Made by a program: the position numbers and the translations under genes. 64,000 bases of DNA from Oligoflexus tunisiensis (lineage in GTDB: Bacteria; Bdellovibrionota_B; Oligoflexia; Oligoflexales; Oligoflexaceae). The notes beneath the pieces are model-generated. The model was not told the origin of the DNA and made no database searches. It saw nothing but the letters and a program-made list of their open reading frames with translations. Shown here one piece after another: positions 52,915 to 62,300 of the stretch (its first letter is position 1; every line of letters begins with the position of its first letter). The DNA lies in assembly GCF_001748245.1 (NCBI RefSeq), contig NZ_BDFO01000001.1, positions 5,092,483 to 5,156,482 on the forward strand. Reading direction: 5' to 3'.

Positions 52915-53613
52915 ATGCTCTGGATACGCCTCACCATCCTGATTTTTGGCTTCAGCAGCGCTCCCAGCTGGGCCGGCGTCGCTGTGGACCTGAATTTCGG
53001 GCAGAGCATCAGCGGGAGCATCAATATAGGCAAGAGTCTCCCGCTCCAGCAGCAGAGTTTCGGGCTCGGGATCGATTATGTAGGCACCATGAAACGAGGG
53101 CTTTTGGGCAGTGGGAACGAACGCTACAGTCTGGGGCTTGGTGTGAACACTGCATCGGTGAGTTACAACGCGGGTGGGATCAAAAACACAGGCGGCAATT
53201 TTTTCCTCTCGGTGCGAACCGGCTGGATGGCTTTGGTGGGCGGAAAGAATTGGCTGCTGCAGCTGACGCCGGAGTTTATCCTGTATTCCAAGATGAGCGT
53301 GGCTTCCTATTCGCAGAGCACGATTGATGGTGAGAATTTTCAATCGGCGTCGCTTTCCACATTCGGCGGGAATGGGACCATTCGTCTGCCGTTTTATGTG
53401 GGAAGGAAGATCAACTGGAAGCTGGGGAAGGCGGATCTCTTTCTGGGGGGGTCGGTTGCTATGCTGATGCAGAGCTTTTCCAAGAGGGTGGATACCGTGG
53501 TGGCGACGTCACCTTCCACGGGGAAGGTGAATAGTATCGAGAAGAGCAGCAGTGGGAGCTATCAGCTCCAGACGCTGTCTCTGGCGTTTCATATTACGTT
53601 TATTATGATGTAG
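52915..53613 (+). CDS. Small outer-membrane beta-barrel-like protein
   Basis: A 232-residue protein with a signal peptide (MLWIRLTILIFGFSSAPSWA-G). The mature part is made of alternating polar/hydrophobic strands with Gly and aromatic residues (SFGLGIDYVGTM, RYSLGLGVNTASVSYNAGG, FFLSVRTGWMALVGG), typical of an eight- to ten-strand barrel, and ends in LSLAFHITFIMM. I do not recognise a family. The ribosome-binding site is weak. It is convergent with the lipoprotein gene, with stops 2 bp apart. Confidence 0.7.
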   Translation: MLWIRLTILIFGFSSAPSWAGVAVDLNFGQSISGSINIGKSLPLQQQSFGLGIDYVGTMKRGLLGSGNERYSLGLGVNTASVSYNAGGIKNTGGNFFLSVRTGWMALVGGKNWLLQLTPEFILYSKMSVASYSQSTIDGENFQSASLSTFGGNGTIRLPFYVGRKINWKLGKADLFLGGSVAMLMQSFSKRVDTVVATSPSTGKVNSIEKSSSGSYQLQTLSLAFHITFIMM

Positions 53614-53615
53614 GG

Positions 53616-55046
53616 TCAGGGTGGGAAGTTGGCTGATTTGGTGATGGTGGTGCCGTCTTTGAGTGTGTAGACGATGGTCGCTGTCGCGGCGTTGGGCGTG
53701 CATTTGTAGGACGCGGCGAAGGGGACCTGGTTATAGGGTTCGGTGCAACCCGTGAGGGTGAGGTGCTGGAGTTGGATGATGTCAGACGCGACGATTTTAT
53801 ATGGGGTGTCGGTTCCGTTCATAATCCGCACCATGGGCTTCAAGTGAACTGGCGTCGCCCGGAAACTGGTGAGATCCCCATTGAGGCGATACTGCACACG
53901 AACCCAACGGGTTCCGTCGGCTGGCAGAAGCGTCACAGTCAGTTCAGATTGGATAGGGATCCATTGGAAAGTGTTGTCATCATCCACGATATCGCCGTGA
54001 ATGTACATTTCCACCTGATCATCATCAAAGCCGTCGATCCAAGGTAACACGGTGACCTGATTGCTATCTGACCATACCTTATCGTCCTTAATGCGAAGGC
54101 CTTCGCCTACATAGGCTGGATCCGATGTGACTTTTATTTCCTCACGCAGACAGAAATTCTCAGCCTCATCGCGAATTTGCACCGTCAAATTCTTGACTCC
54201 GGTTCCTGCGGTCAGCTTAAGCGGAACACGTTCGCCTGATCCGGTAAATTCATTAAAAACATTCGGGTCGCTGACATCACCAAAAACCCGATAAAAGACA
54301 GGCCCATCGTTCTCAGCGTAAACCTTCAATTCGAAGTACCGGTTTTGTGACCCTGCTCCGCGCACTTCCACGCGACAGTTGGTCGGTGCCGTCGTCTTCT
54401 TGCGAATTTGAATGGTTTTCAATTCCGTTTCATTCTTAAAATCGTTGCGCAACTTGACACGCAGCGTCTTCACACCGTCATCTTCCGTGAGATGGACGGG
54501 AACTTTGCTATGTTGGGGGATGGTGCGCCAGCTGCCTTTGGGATTTTCTTCGATGGAGAGATCGCCCTCAATCCATATTTCGTTGGTCAACGGATCGCGG
54601 CTCTCTGAAACAAGCAACACCACATGGGAATCATTCGTCGCAGTGCTGTCAAATCCCACGATCGGGTTGTCTGGTGATTCGAGACTATAGGACCATTTTA
54701 TAGAGTCCTGCAACAACGGTGTTCCATCGCTCTTGAAAAACTGAATGTTCACGACATAGTCCCCAACCTCCGCATACTGGAGTTTGGTGCGTTCCTTAAC
54801 AGGCACTTCCGTATCAAGGGGGACATCAGCCGAAAAACCATGGCCACTGAGCTTGAAGGTAAGCTGGTCGACATCTGCACCTTCAATGATGAGGGTGTTT
54901 TCCAGCTGAGCTGTGTATTTGGCTTCGATGTAGTAGCGGAATTGAGGAATGGCAGAAACATCGATCTTGTTATTGCCACAGGCTGCCAGGAGCCAGGCAA
55001 AAACACTGATGATCAATGTTACATAAAACTGCACGTTCCACCTCAT
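53616..55046 (-). CDS. Lipoprotein with repeated beta-sandwich modules
   Basis: A 476-residue lipoprotein (FAWLLAAC). A GTG at 55034 with GAGG 6 nt upstream gives a tighter signal and may be the true start. At least three repeats of about 90-100 residues can be aligned by eye: each has 'G-D-[LVI]...', then 'IP..S...V.L...DG...[LV]RV..R' (near residues 163, 256 and 350). This suggests Ig-like or adhesin-like modules. The DNA looks more AT-rich than the flanks. It lies 67 bp after the 322-residue lipoprotein gene and probably shares its transcript. Confidence 0.68.
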   Translation of the reverse strand: MRWNVQFYVTLIISVFAWLLAACGNNKIDVSAIPQFRYYIEAKYTAQLENTLIIEGADVDQLTFKLSGHGFSADVPLDTEVPVKERTKLQYAEVGDYVVNIQFFKSDGTPLLQDSIKWSYSLESPDNPIVGFDSTATNDSHVVLLVSESRDPLTNEIWIEGDLSIEENPKGSWRTIPQHSKVPVHLTEDDGVKTLRVKLRNDFKNETELKTIQIRKKTTAPTNCRVEVRGAGSQNRYFELKVYAENDGPVFYRVFGDVSDPNVFNEFTGSGERVPLKLTAGTGVKNLTVQIRDEAENFCLREEIKVTSDPAYVGEGLRIKDDKVWSDSNQVTVLPWIDGFDDDQVEMYIHGDIVDDDNTFQWIPIQSELTVTLLPADGTRWVRVQYRLNGDLTSFRATPVHLKPMVRIMNGTDTPYKIVASDIIQLQHLTLTGCTEPYNQVPFAASYKCTPNAATATIVYTLKDGTTITKSANFPP

Positions 55047-55113
55047 CTTACGGCTGCGAGCCGGGAAAGCTTAACCAAAGTCAGCTTTCACCGGCTCGCC
55101 CTGGGTACTCAGC

Positions 55114-56082
55114 TTAAGGATAGGTCAGCTTGGTAACATCAACGTTGAAGTACTTGTAGGACGAACCGCCGGATTGGATTACAAAGATCATATTAGGATT
55201 ATTGTGCATTTGGTTCGGACCAGTTACAAAGGCATTAAAACCTCCGGGGGCTTCTGTAAACTGATCGTCTGCTAGCACGTCACGTCCCGCGCTAGTGAAG
55301 AGGGATTGAGCCTCTGAATACTCCAACGTTCCGTCGTATGTATCAGCGACAAGCACGTATTTCAGAGTCGTCATATCATTCGAACCGCAGCTATAATTGG
55401 GGCCAGTGCCACTGATCGGCACGAGACAATCCACTTTGAATGTAAACTCGCCAGCACCACCTGTGGTCACTGCCGTCAATGTCACCCCAGTAATGTCCAT
55501 GTTCGCAGCATCAGTACCAGTTACGCTCAAAGCATGCGAAGCACCCACGACTGTTTTAGCGATTGTCTCGGCTGCGCCTGCGACGAACTGTGTAAAGGTA
55601 TAAGAGACAGCTTCGGTCCCTGTGATTGGGTTATTTAACTGTGAGCTCACCACAACCGTCAATTTATTTGCAGGATTGCCAGACTCCTGGAAGGTGGCAA
55701 TATCATTATTTGCAAATGTTGTGAACGGATCCCCCGACGGAAGGGTTGTCGATACATAGCTTATCCCGCCATAAGTAAATCCCGTTAGTTTCACCAGACA
55801 ATCGCGGTCAAATTTATAGACATCAACACTGGGGTTTGCATTCGTGATATCTGCTGTTAAGCCCGAAGCGCAACCTTCGAGTCTCATGGTGTAAGAACTC
55901 GCGCCAGCCAGAGAAAAACCCTTCTCCGAAAGGTTCACTCCAACACTGATCGTCTCTCTCCGCGCCGCATCCGGATCCTCGGCGCCATCCGTACCCGAAA
56001 CACTCTGAAGTTTCGGCCCGCAGGCGGCCAGACTCATGGCCATGCCGACAGCTACCAGACCCTGAGTTACTTTCAAATTCAT
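55114..56082 (-). CDS. Hypothetical Ser/Thr-rich surface lipoprotein
   Basis: A 322-residue lipoprotein (signal ending AMSLAAC, AGGAG upstream of the ATG). The mature protein is rich in Thr, Ser, Gly and Asn and has paired cysteines (LEGCASGL, DRDCLVKL, KVDCLVPI, YSCGSND) compatible with disulphide-stabilised beta structure. No family recognised. It is the first gene of a unit with the repeat-module lipoprotein, and its base use is more AT-rich than nearby housekeeping genes. Confidence 0.65.
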   Translation of the reverse strand: MNLKVTQGLVAVGMAMSLAACGPKLQSVSGTDGAEDPDAARRETISVGVNLSEKGFSLAGASSYTMRLEGCASGLTADITNANPSVDVYKFDRDCLVKLTGFTYGGISYVSTTLPSGDPFTTFANNDIATFQESGNPANKLTVVVSSQLNNPITGTEAVSYTFTQFVAGAAETIAKTVVGASHALSVTGTDAANMDITGVTLTAVTTGGAGEFTFKVDCLVPISGTGPNYSCGSNDMTTLKYVLVADTYDGTLEYSEAQSLFTSAGRDVLADDQFTEAPGGFNAFVTGPNQMHNNPNMIFVIQSGGSSYKYFNVDVTKLTYP

Positions 56083-56209
56083 GGACGACTCCTATGTTTT
56101 TTAGCGTCGAATTCTTCGTCGCGTAAAGAATGAGCTTGGCTATTCCCCAGCTATCCAATATGCACCACTGTTCGGTGCCCCGAACCCGCTCTTTAAGCAA
56201 ACCGCAAAG

Positions 56210-56248
56210 ACCTCCATAAACCCCGGTAAAGACAGGGAGTTTGGAGGT
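56210..56248 (-). terminator. Long hairpin after the PlsC/OlsA-like gene
   Basis: ACCTCCA / TGGAGGT enclose an inner AAC-CCC / GGGG-TTT pairing, and on the minus strand CTTTG follows. It lies about 60 bp after the acyltransferase stop at 56310. A second, smaller stem (GTTCGG-TGCC-CCGAAC) sits at about 56169-56184. The remainder of 56083-56309 is presumably the promoter region of the lipoprotein gene. Confidence 0.5.
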
Positions 56249-56309
56249 TAAAAAGAATTATTTCTTATCCGTAACAAAACAGGCCGACCCACTTTTTTTC
56301 AAGGGGTCC

Positions 56310-57137
56310 TTACCCGACGGAAGAATCCGTCCCCTCAGACAGCGACATCACACTTTCCACCGCCATAACCCGCAGATCCCGCCGCGCCGCATAACAAAGA
56401 TCCACCGTCTGGCTCCAGGCAGCCTCCGAGACCTCCCGGAGGGACAGCCCAGATTCAGGGCGGAAAGGCTGCAAATGAATCATCATGTCTATAACAGGGG
56501 CCTGCATCACCTTCCACAAATGCGGCATCAGCGCCGCATCATCAATCCAGGCCTGCTCTTCGTGCCTCGCGTAATGCAACCCCGCCAGCCAGATCTCAAC
56601 CCCGGGCTCGCGCAGCACCGCAACATTCCCCCGATGCCACTGCTGCCGCCGCGGAGCCACCCCGGCCGTGGTGGTCCCTTCCGGAAACACGCAGTACGGA
56701 AGATCTGGAATCCTGCTCTGCAAAGAGCGCAAGGTCCGAAACCTGGCCATCACATGGCCACGATCCACAAATATCGTATTGCACATCCGGATCACCGACC
56801 CAATCACCGGCCAGCTCGCAATACAGTCCTTGGCAATAAATCCCATAGGGAAAAGCGAACCCAAGGCCAGGATATCCCAGTAGGAAACATGATTGCTCAA
56901 CAGCAGAAAAGTCTCCCCGACTCGGGGCCTCGACCCACGCACATGCAACCTCAACCCACAGACCCAGGTCATGACTCTTAAATGTCGCTGCATCACCCGC
57001 GCCACCAGGTTTTGTCCTGACAGAGAGCCGCGACCCATAAGCGACAACAGCCCAACGCTGATGAACAAACTCAGCATGACCATAAGAAGAACCAGCAAAC
57101 GCCAGATCGAGCGAAGATACTTTCCCATAAAACTCAC
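56310..57137 (-). CDS. 1-acyl-glycerophosphate/lyso-ornithine lipid acyltransferase (PlsC/OlsA type)
   Basis: A 275-residue membrane-associated acyltransferase with an N-terminal hydrophobic helix (about 11-34). Block I NHVSYWD (82-88) holds the His-x4-Asp catalytic pair, and block III FPEGTTT lies at 151-157. PlsC acylates lysophosphatidate; OlsA, its close relative, adds the second acyl chain to lyso-ornithine lipid. The divergent neighbour is an OlsB-like N-acyltransferase, so I favour OlsA, but sequence alone cannot decide. A start at 57128 (second ATG) is possible. Confidence 0.85.
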   Translation of the reverse strand: MSFMGKYLRSIWRLLVLLMVMLSLFISVGLLSLMGRGSLSGQNLVARVMQRHLRVMTWVCGLRLHVRGSRPRVGETFLLLSNHVSYWDILALGSLFPMGFIAKDCIASWPVIGSVIRMCNTIFVDRGHVMARFRTLRSLQSRIPDLPYCVFPEGTTTAGVAPRRQQWHRGNVAVLREPGVEIWLAGLHYARHEEQAWIDDAALMPHLWKVMQAPVIDMMIHLQPFRPESGLSLREVSEAAWSQTVDLCYAARRDLRVMAVESVMSLSEGTDSSVG

Positions 57138-57280
57138 CTCGGTAGACCGAACTTACCTCCACTCTCTCACCGTCGTCATGCAATTTATCGCTTCTTTACC
57201 GAGAATTTAATACGCATTCAAAAGCATGACCTAGACTATTCCCATGAGAAGAAAACGTTCCTTACTGCCAGGAGTGGAGC

Positions 57281-58120
57281 ATGCAACCCGATCACGCCTT
57301 CGCCCCGATGTGGACCTGCGAATCCTTGGGACTGGATACCGAGCTGCCATCCACCTGGAGAGCCAAGGTTCCCATTCACCTGGATCAGTCGCGCTACATC
57401 ATTAAAACAGCCGACAGTCTGGAGGAATTCCGACAGGTGATCGACCTCCGCTCGGCAGTCTTCATCGAGGAATTTGCCGGCAAAACCAATTCGCAACGCC
57501 TGGACCTTGAACCGCGGGATCATGATGCCGACTTTATCATCATCCAGGACCGCGAAAACCGTGAGGTGCTGGCCAGCTATCGTCTGCTCTGCTCCGAATT
57601 CACCGAAGATTTTTATTCCTGCAGCGAGTTCAACATCGACAAGTTTCTGGATACACCTGGAAAAAAACTGGAACTCAGCCGCGCCTGCGTCCGCCCCGAC
57701 AAACGCAGCAAAGGCATCTTCGTGCATCTCCTCTGGCGCGGGCTCGCGGCATACAGTGCAGCGGTTGGCAGTCGCTACCTCTTTGGCTGCTCCAGCATTC
57801 AAAGTCTCGATCTCAGACACCTCGTTCAGGTTTATCAGTATCTTTATCAAAGCGGCTGTCTGGATGATCGTTTCCCCGTTCAACCCGTGTCCGGCTACTC
57901 CATCATCGACCGGGACGGGCTTTTGGCTCTGGCCTTGAAAACCCCTGTTCTGGACGGGGAAGGTCTTCTGCCTCCGATTCTTGCAGGCTATCTGAAGGCC
58001 GGGGCCCGCGTTTATGGAGCGCCGGCTTTCGATCAGGATTTCCAGTGTCTCGATCTCTTTACGGTTCTGGACTTTGACTGTCTTGCGGAGGCGCATGGGC
58101 GCAAATACCTGCGCACCTGA
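57281..58120 (+). CDS. Ornithine N-acyltransferase-like (OlsB) GNAT enzyme
   Basis: A 279-residue acyl-ACP-dependent N-acyltransferase-like protein. OlsB-type features are AVFIEEFAGK (residues about 67), DHDADFIII, VLASYRLL, FYSCSEFNIDKFL, ELSRACVRPDKRSK and LFGCSSIQSLD, in the order seen in L-ornithine N-alpha-acyltransferases. The enzyme would attach a 3-hydroxyacyl chain to ornithine, the first step of ornithine-lipid synthesis, a phosphorus-free membrane lipid. AGGAG precedes the ATG. It is divergent from the PlsC/OlsA-like gene and 17 bp before the M14 peptidase. A hydroxylase or other amino-acid acceptor remains possible. Confidence 0.78.
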   Translation: MQPDHAFAPMWTCESLGLDTELPSTWRAKVPIHLDQSRYIIKTADSLEEFRQVIDLRSAVFIEEFAGKTNSQRLDLEPRDHDADFIIIQDRENREVLASYRLLCSEFTEDFYSCSEFNIDKFLDTPGKKLELSRACVRPDKRSKGIFVHLLWRGLAAYSAAVGSRYLFGCSSIQSLDLRHLVQVYQYLYQSGCLDDRFPVQPVSGYSIIDRDGLLALALKTPVLDGEGLLPPILAGYLKAGARVYGAPAFDQDFQCLDLFTVLDFDCLAEAHGRKYLRT

Positions 58121-58137
58121 GGAAATGAGGCTGACCT

Positions 58138-59172
58138 TTGTATTCTGCATTTAAAGATTTTCCCGAGCTGGAGGACCTCCATGCCTGTGCCGACAGCATC
58201 AGCACAGTGGGCGAGGTTCGCGAGGAAGCGTGGGTCCGTTATCGGCACCACGATTTTCCTATTTTAAGCTTTCGCTTTGGCACCACCGAGCCCGAGGCCC
58301 CCACCCTTCTGTTTGTGGCCGGCGTGCACGGTCTGGAAAAAATCGGCACGCATGTGGTGACCTCGTTTTTGAAATCCTTCATCCGCCTCGTGCAGTGGGA
58401 TCATACACTCATTCATCTGCTCAGCAGCTGCCGCATCCTCTTTTATCCGCTGGTCAATCCGGTCGGCATGTTTTTGAACACACGCTGCAACGGTCGGGGG
58501 GTGGACCTCATGCGCAATGCCCCCATCGATGCCGAAGAGGCCACGCTGCCTCTGGTCGGCGGCCATCGGCTTGGGCCGTGGCTGCCCTGGTATCGCGGAG
58601 AGGCTTTGGAGCCGATGGAAATCGAAGCCACCACACTCTGCAATTTTGTACGTAAACATGTTTTTCCTTCACGCCATTCCCTGATCCTGGATATGCATTC
58701 CGGGTTCGGGCTGGTGGACCGGCTGTGGTTCCCCTATGCCTGGTCGCATCGCTACTATCCGCAAGCCCCCAGAGTTCTGGCTCTGAAAAAACTTCTGGAT
58801 CAAAGCTATCCGCATCATGTTTATGTCATCGAACCTCAGCATCATTCCTATACCACGCATGGCGATCTTTGGGATTACCTGAGTCTTGAGCACCAGGCTT
58901 CGTTTGCCTCCGGCGTGATGCTTCCTTTGACCATGGAGATGGGATCCTGGCATTGGGTCAGGAAAAATCCCCGACAGATGTTCAGCAGTTTCGGCATCTT
59001 CAATCCTGTGCTGCCGCATCGGGTGAAGCGAACCGAGCGTCGGCATTTTTTTCTTTTTGATTTTTTGGTCAAGGCCATCGCCTCGGGGGATCGCTGGGCG
59101 GAACTGGACGGTCAAAAAAAAATCTTTCTGGAAAGAAAAGCCCGACAGCTTTGGTATGCGGTGCGCCGCTGA
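58138..59172 (+). CDS. M14-family zinc carboxypeptidase/AstE-like protein
   Basis: A 344-residue protein from TTG 58138 (GAGG 7 nt upstream). Zinc ligands are in GVHGLEKIG (His64, Glu67) and LILDMHSGFG (His187). NPVGMFLNTRCNGRGVDLMRNAP is the substrate-binding region typical of M14, and the acidic catalytic Glu is probably in PLTMEMGSW. No signal peptide. It is in one operon with the OlsB-like gene, so it may act on an amino-acid conjugate (amide hydrolysis) rather than peptides (inference). Confidence 0.8.
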   Translation: MYSAFKDFPELEDLHACADSISTVGEVREEAWVRYRHHDFPILSFRFGTTEPEAPTLLFVAGVHGLEKIGTHVVTSFLKSFIRLVQWDHTLIHLLSSCRILFYPLVNPVGMFLNTRCNGRGVDLMRNAPIDAEEATLPLVGGHRLGPWLPWYRGEALEPMEIEATTLCNFVRKHVFPSRHSLILDMHSGFGLVDRLWFPYAWSHRYYPQAPRVLALKKLLDQSYPHHVYVIEPQHHSYTTHGDLWDYLSLEHQASFASGVMLPLTMEMGSWHWVRKNPRQMFSSFGIFNPVLPHRVKRTERRHFFLFDFLVKAIASGDRWAELDGQKKIFLERKARQLWYAVRR

Positions 59173-59310
59173 TCGAAAAGTAAGGAGTCGCGAAACATCC
59201 ATAAACTCGCCTGCCTTGGTAAAAATCCTGCAAAATCCATGATCTTCCTATCAAGACGGCTCTCCCAGACTCCGAGGGCGCAAGCAATGTGAGTCTGTAG
59301 GAGAAAGATC

Positions 59311-62300
59311 ATGTTGAAAAGAGCTCTCGGGCTTTGGATCGGGTTTTGTCTTCTGGCGCCGATCGCCCCAAGCCAAACCAGTCGTTTAAGTTTTCCGATT
59401 CATATGAATATGAACCCCAATACGCAGGATCTGGATCTTCTGGCCAGCAAAGCGAGGCTTTGGGATGGGCAGCAGATGCTGACGGCCGGTTTTGATTTTC
59501 AGAACATCCGTTGCGAGATTCGCGAGCCACGCCTCAAGTGTTTTGGCAACGTTTATCTGGATGCTTCCGAGCTGCCCGACTCCACCGTGGAGTGGGTGCT
59601 GACCTTTGATTGGAATCTCAACGATCAGCATGATGCCAATGAACCCTTGATTCGTCCTCGCGCCGCTGCTCAGCCTGGTGCCCGGGTGCGGGCTTTCACC
59701 ACAGCGGTCACGGAGGGGACCGCGGTGGTTTACACGGAGCCGGAATGCAGCTGCCGCAACCGGGAAGCGTCCTGTTTGGAAAAACAAACCTGGCAGGTTC
59801 TCATTCGGGAAAAAGCGTCGGGGAACCTACTCTGGGGTCCCGAAACGCAGTCGACTCTGCTCGACGCGAGCTGCCAGGCTGTGCTGCTTTTGGGACGCGA
59901 GGCCAATCTTGATCCGGCTCTGATCCGGCGCGATGCAGCTGAACTTCAACTCCATCTCGTTGGCCTTAATCAAACGGAACAGCGTTTGGATTTTCATTGG
60001 CTCAGTAGCCGCGGCAAGGATGGAACGCAAGGACCCCAGGGCCCACGTGGTGATACGGGTCCGGCCGGACCGGTGGGGCCTCAGGGACCTCGCGGGGATG
60101 TCGGGCCGGTTGGTCCGCAGGGGCTCATGGGTCCCAAAGGGGATCCCGGTGCGGAAGGTCCGCGCGGGGATGTCGGGCCCATCGGTCCATCAGGTCCGGA
60201 AGGTCCGCGCGGCGAGACCGGTCCGATCGGTCCGCGGGGAGCCATCGGTCCGCAAGGCCCCAAAGGTGATATGGGTGACGAAGGTCCCATCGGACCGCAG
60301 GGTCCGCAAGGCATTAAAGGTGAAAAAGGCGATATTGGTCCCACCGGACTTCCAGGTCCCAAGGGTGACCAGGGTGATGCCGGACCAGCCGGACCCATCG
60401 GTCCCGCGGGCCCCAAGGGTGATAAAGGTGATCCAGGTCCGCGCGGTGAATCAGGACCCAAAGGCGATATCGGACCGGAAGGTCCGGCAGGTCCTGCTGG
60501 ACCGCAGGGTGCTGCGGGCCCAGCGGGTCCCGAAGGTCCAAGCGGTCCGGCCGGTCCTCAGGGCGAAAAAGGCAACACGGGACCAGAAGGTCCCATGGGT
60601 CCCGCGGGCCCGGCAGGTCCAAAAGGTGATACCGGACCTCAAGGAGAAAAGGGTGATCCGGGTCCCCAGGGCCTTGCGGGCGAACGTGGTGAAGCCGGAC
60701 CGAAAGGCGATCCAGGCCCGGCCGGACCGCAGGGTGAAAAAGGCGATCCAGGTCCCGAAGGTCCAATGGGTCCCACCGGACCAAAAGGCGACACCGGCCC
60801 GGCCGGACCGCAAGGTGAACAAGGCACGCAAGGCGACATCGGACCCATAGGACCCACCGGACCCAAGGGCGATACCGGCCCGGCCGGACCACAAGGTGAA
60901 AAAGGTGAAGCCGGACCCGAGGGACCCATGGGACCAATCGGACCCAAAGGCGACACCGGCCCGGCCGGACCACAAGGTGAAAAAGGTGAAGCCGGACCCG
61001 TTGGCCCCGAAGGCCCAAAAGGTGAAATCGGACCCATTGGCCCCATAGGCCCTGCCGGCCCCCAAGGCGAAAAAGGTGAAAAGGGCGATTTAGGTCCCGC
61101 AGGTCCCACCGGACCGCAGGGTGAAGCCGGTCCCATCGGCCCACAGGGAGAGAAAGGCGATAAAGGCGACAAAGGCGATACCGGACCCATTGGCCCCGCT
61201 GGTCCACAGGGCGAAGCCGGCCCAATTGGACCTCAGGGAGAAAAAGGAGACATCGGACCCGCTGGTCCCGTAGGCCCGATCGGTCCCAAGGGTGAAACCG
61301 GCGCAGCCGGCCCCACCGGACCACAAGGAGAAAAGGGCGACAAAGGCGACCCGGGACCTGAAGGCCCACGCGGCATTCCCGGCGAATCGGGCGCCACGGG
61401 CGAAATTGGTCCCGCAGGTCCCAAAGGAGACAGCGGTCCTGCTGGACCCCAAGGCGCAACGGGTCCCGAAGGTCCCATGGGTCCTGCAGGTCCACAGGGA
61501 GAAACAGGCGCTCCCGGTCCGCAGGGTGAAAAAGGCGACAAAGGTGACACAGGACCTGCTGGCCCCATAGGCCCAGCCGGACCCAAAGGGGAAACCGGAC
61601 CCGCCGGTCCACAAGGCGAAAAAGGTGACGCAGGCCCGGCAGGCCCCATGGGCCCGACCGGACCCAAAGGTGAAACCGGCGCCGCCGGACCCAGCGGACC
61701 GCAGGGAGAAAAGGGCGACAAAGGCGACCCGGGACCCGAAGGCCCACGCGGCATTCCCGGTGAATCCGGTGCAACCGGCGCCCAGGGTCCGCAGGGTGAA
61801 CCTGGACCCCAAGGTCCTAAAGGCGACATCGGCCCGGTCGGGCCTGAAGGTCCTCAGGGCGAAACCGGACCCGTAGGTCCGCAGGGTCCCAAGGGGGAAA
61901 CGGGTGCGAAAGGTGAGACCGGGCCCGTGGGCCCCATTGGTCCGGAAGGCCCCAAAGGCGATACCGGTCCCGCCGGACCTCAGGGCTCGAAAGGGGAAAC
62001 CGGTCCCGCCGGACCAAAAGGCGACCAGGGTGGGCCCGGACCTGTTGGCCCGCAAGGACCCCAGGGTATCCGGGGCGAAACCGGAGCGACAGGAGCCACC
62101 GGTCCCATGGGCCCGGAAGGCCCCAAAGGCGATACCGGCGAACCGGGACCACGCGGCCCGAAAGGCGAAACCGGTGAAACCGGAGAAACAGGTCCACAAG
62201 GACCCAAGGGTGAAGTCGGTCCGCAAGGTCCCAAGGGTGACGTCGGCCCCATCGGTCCCCAGGGTCCCAAGGGCGACACCGGCCCGGCCGGTCCCCAAGG

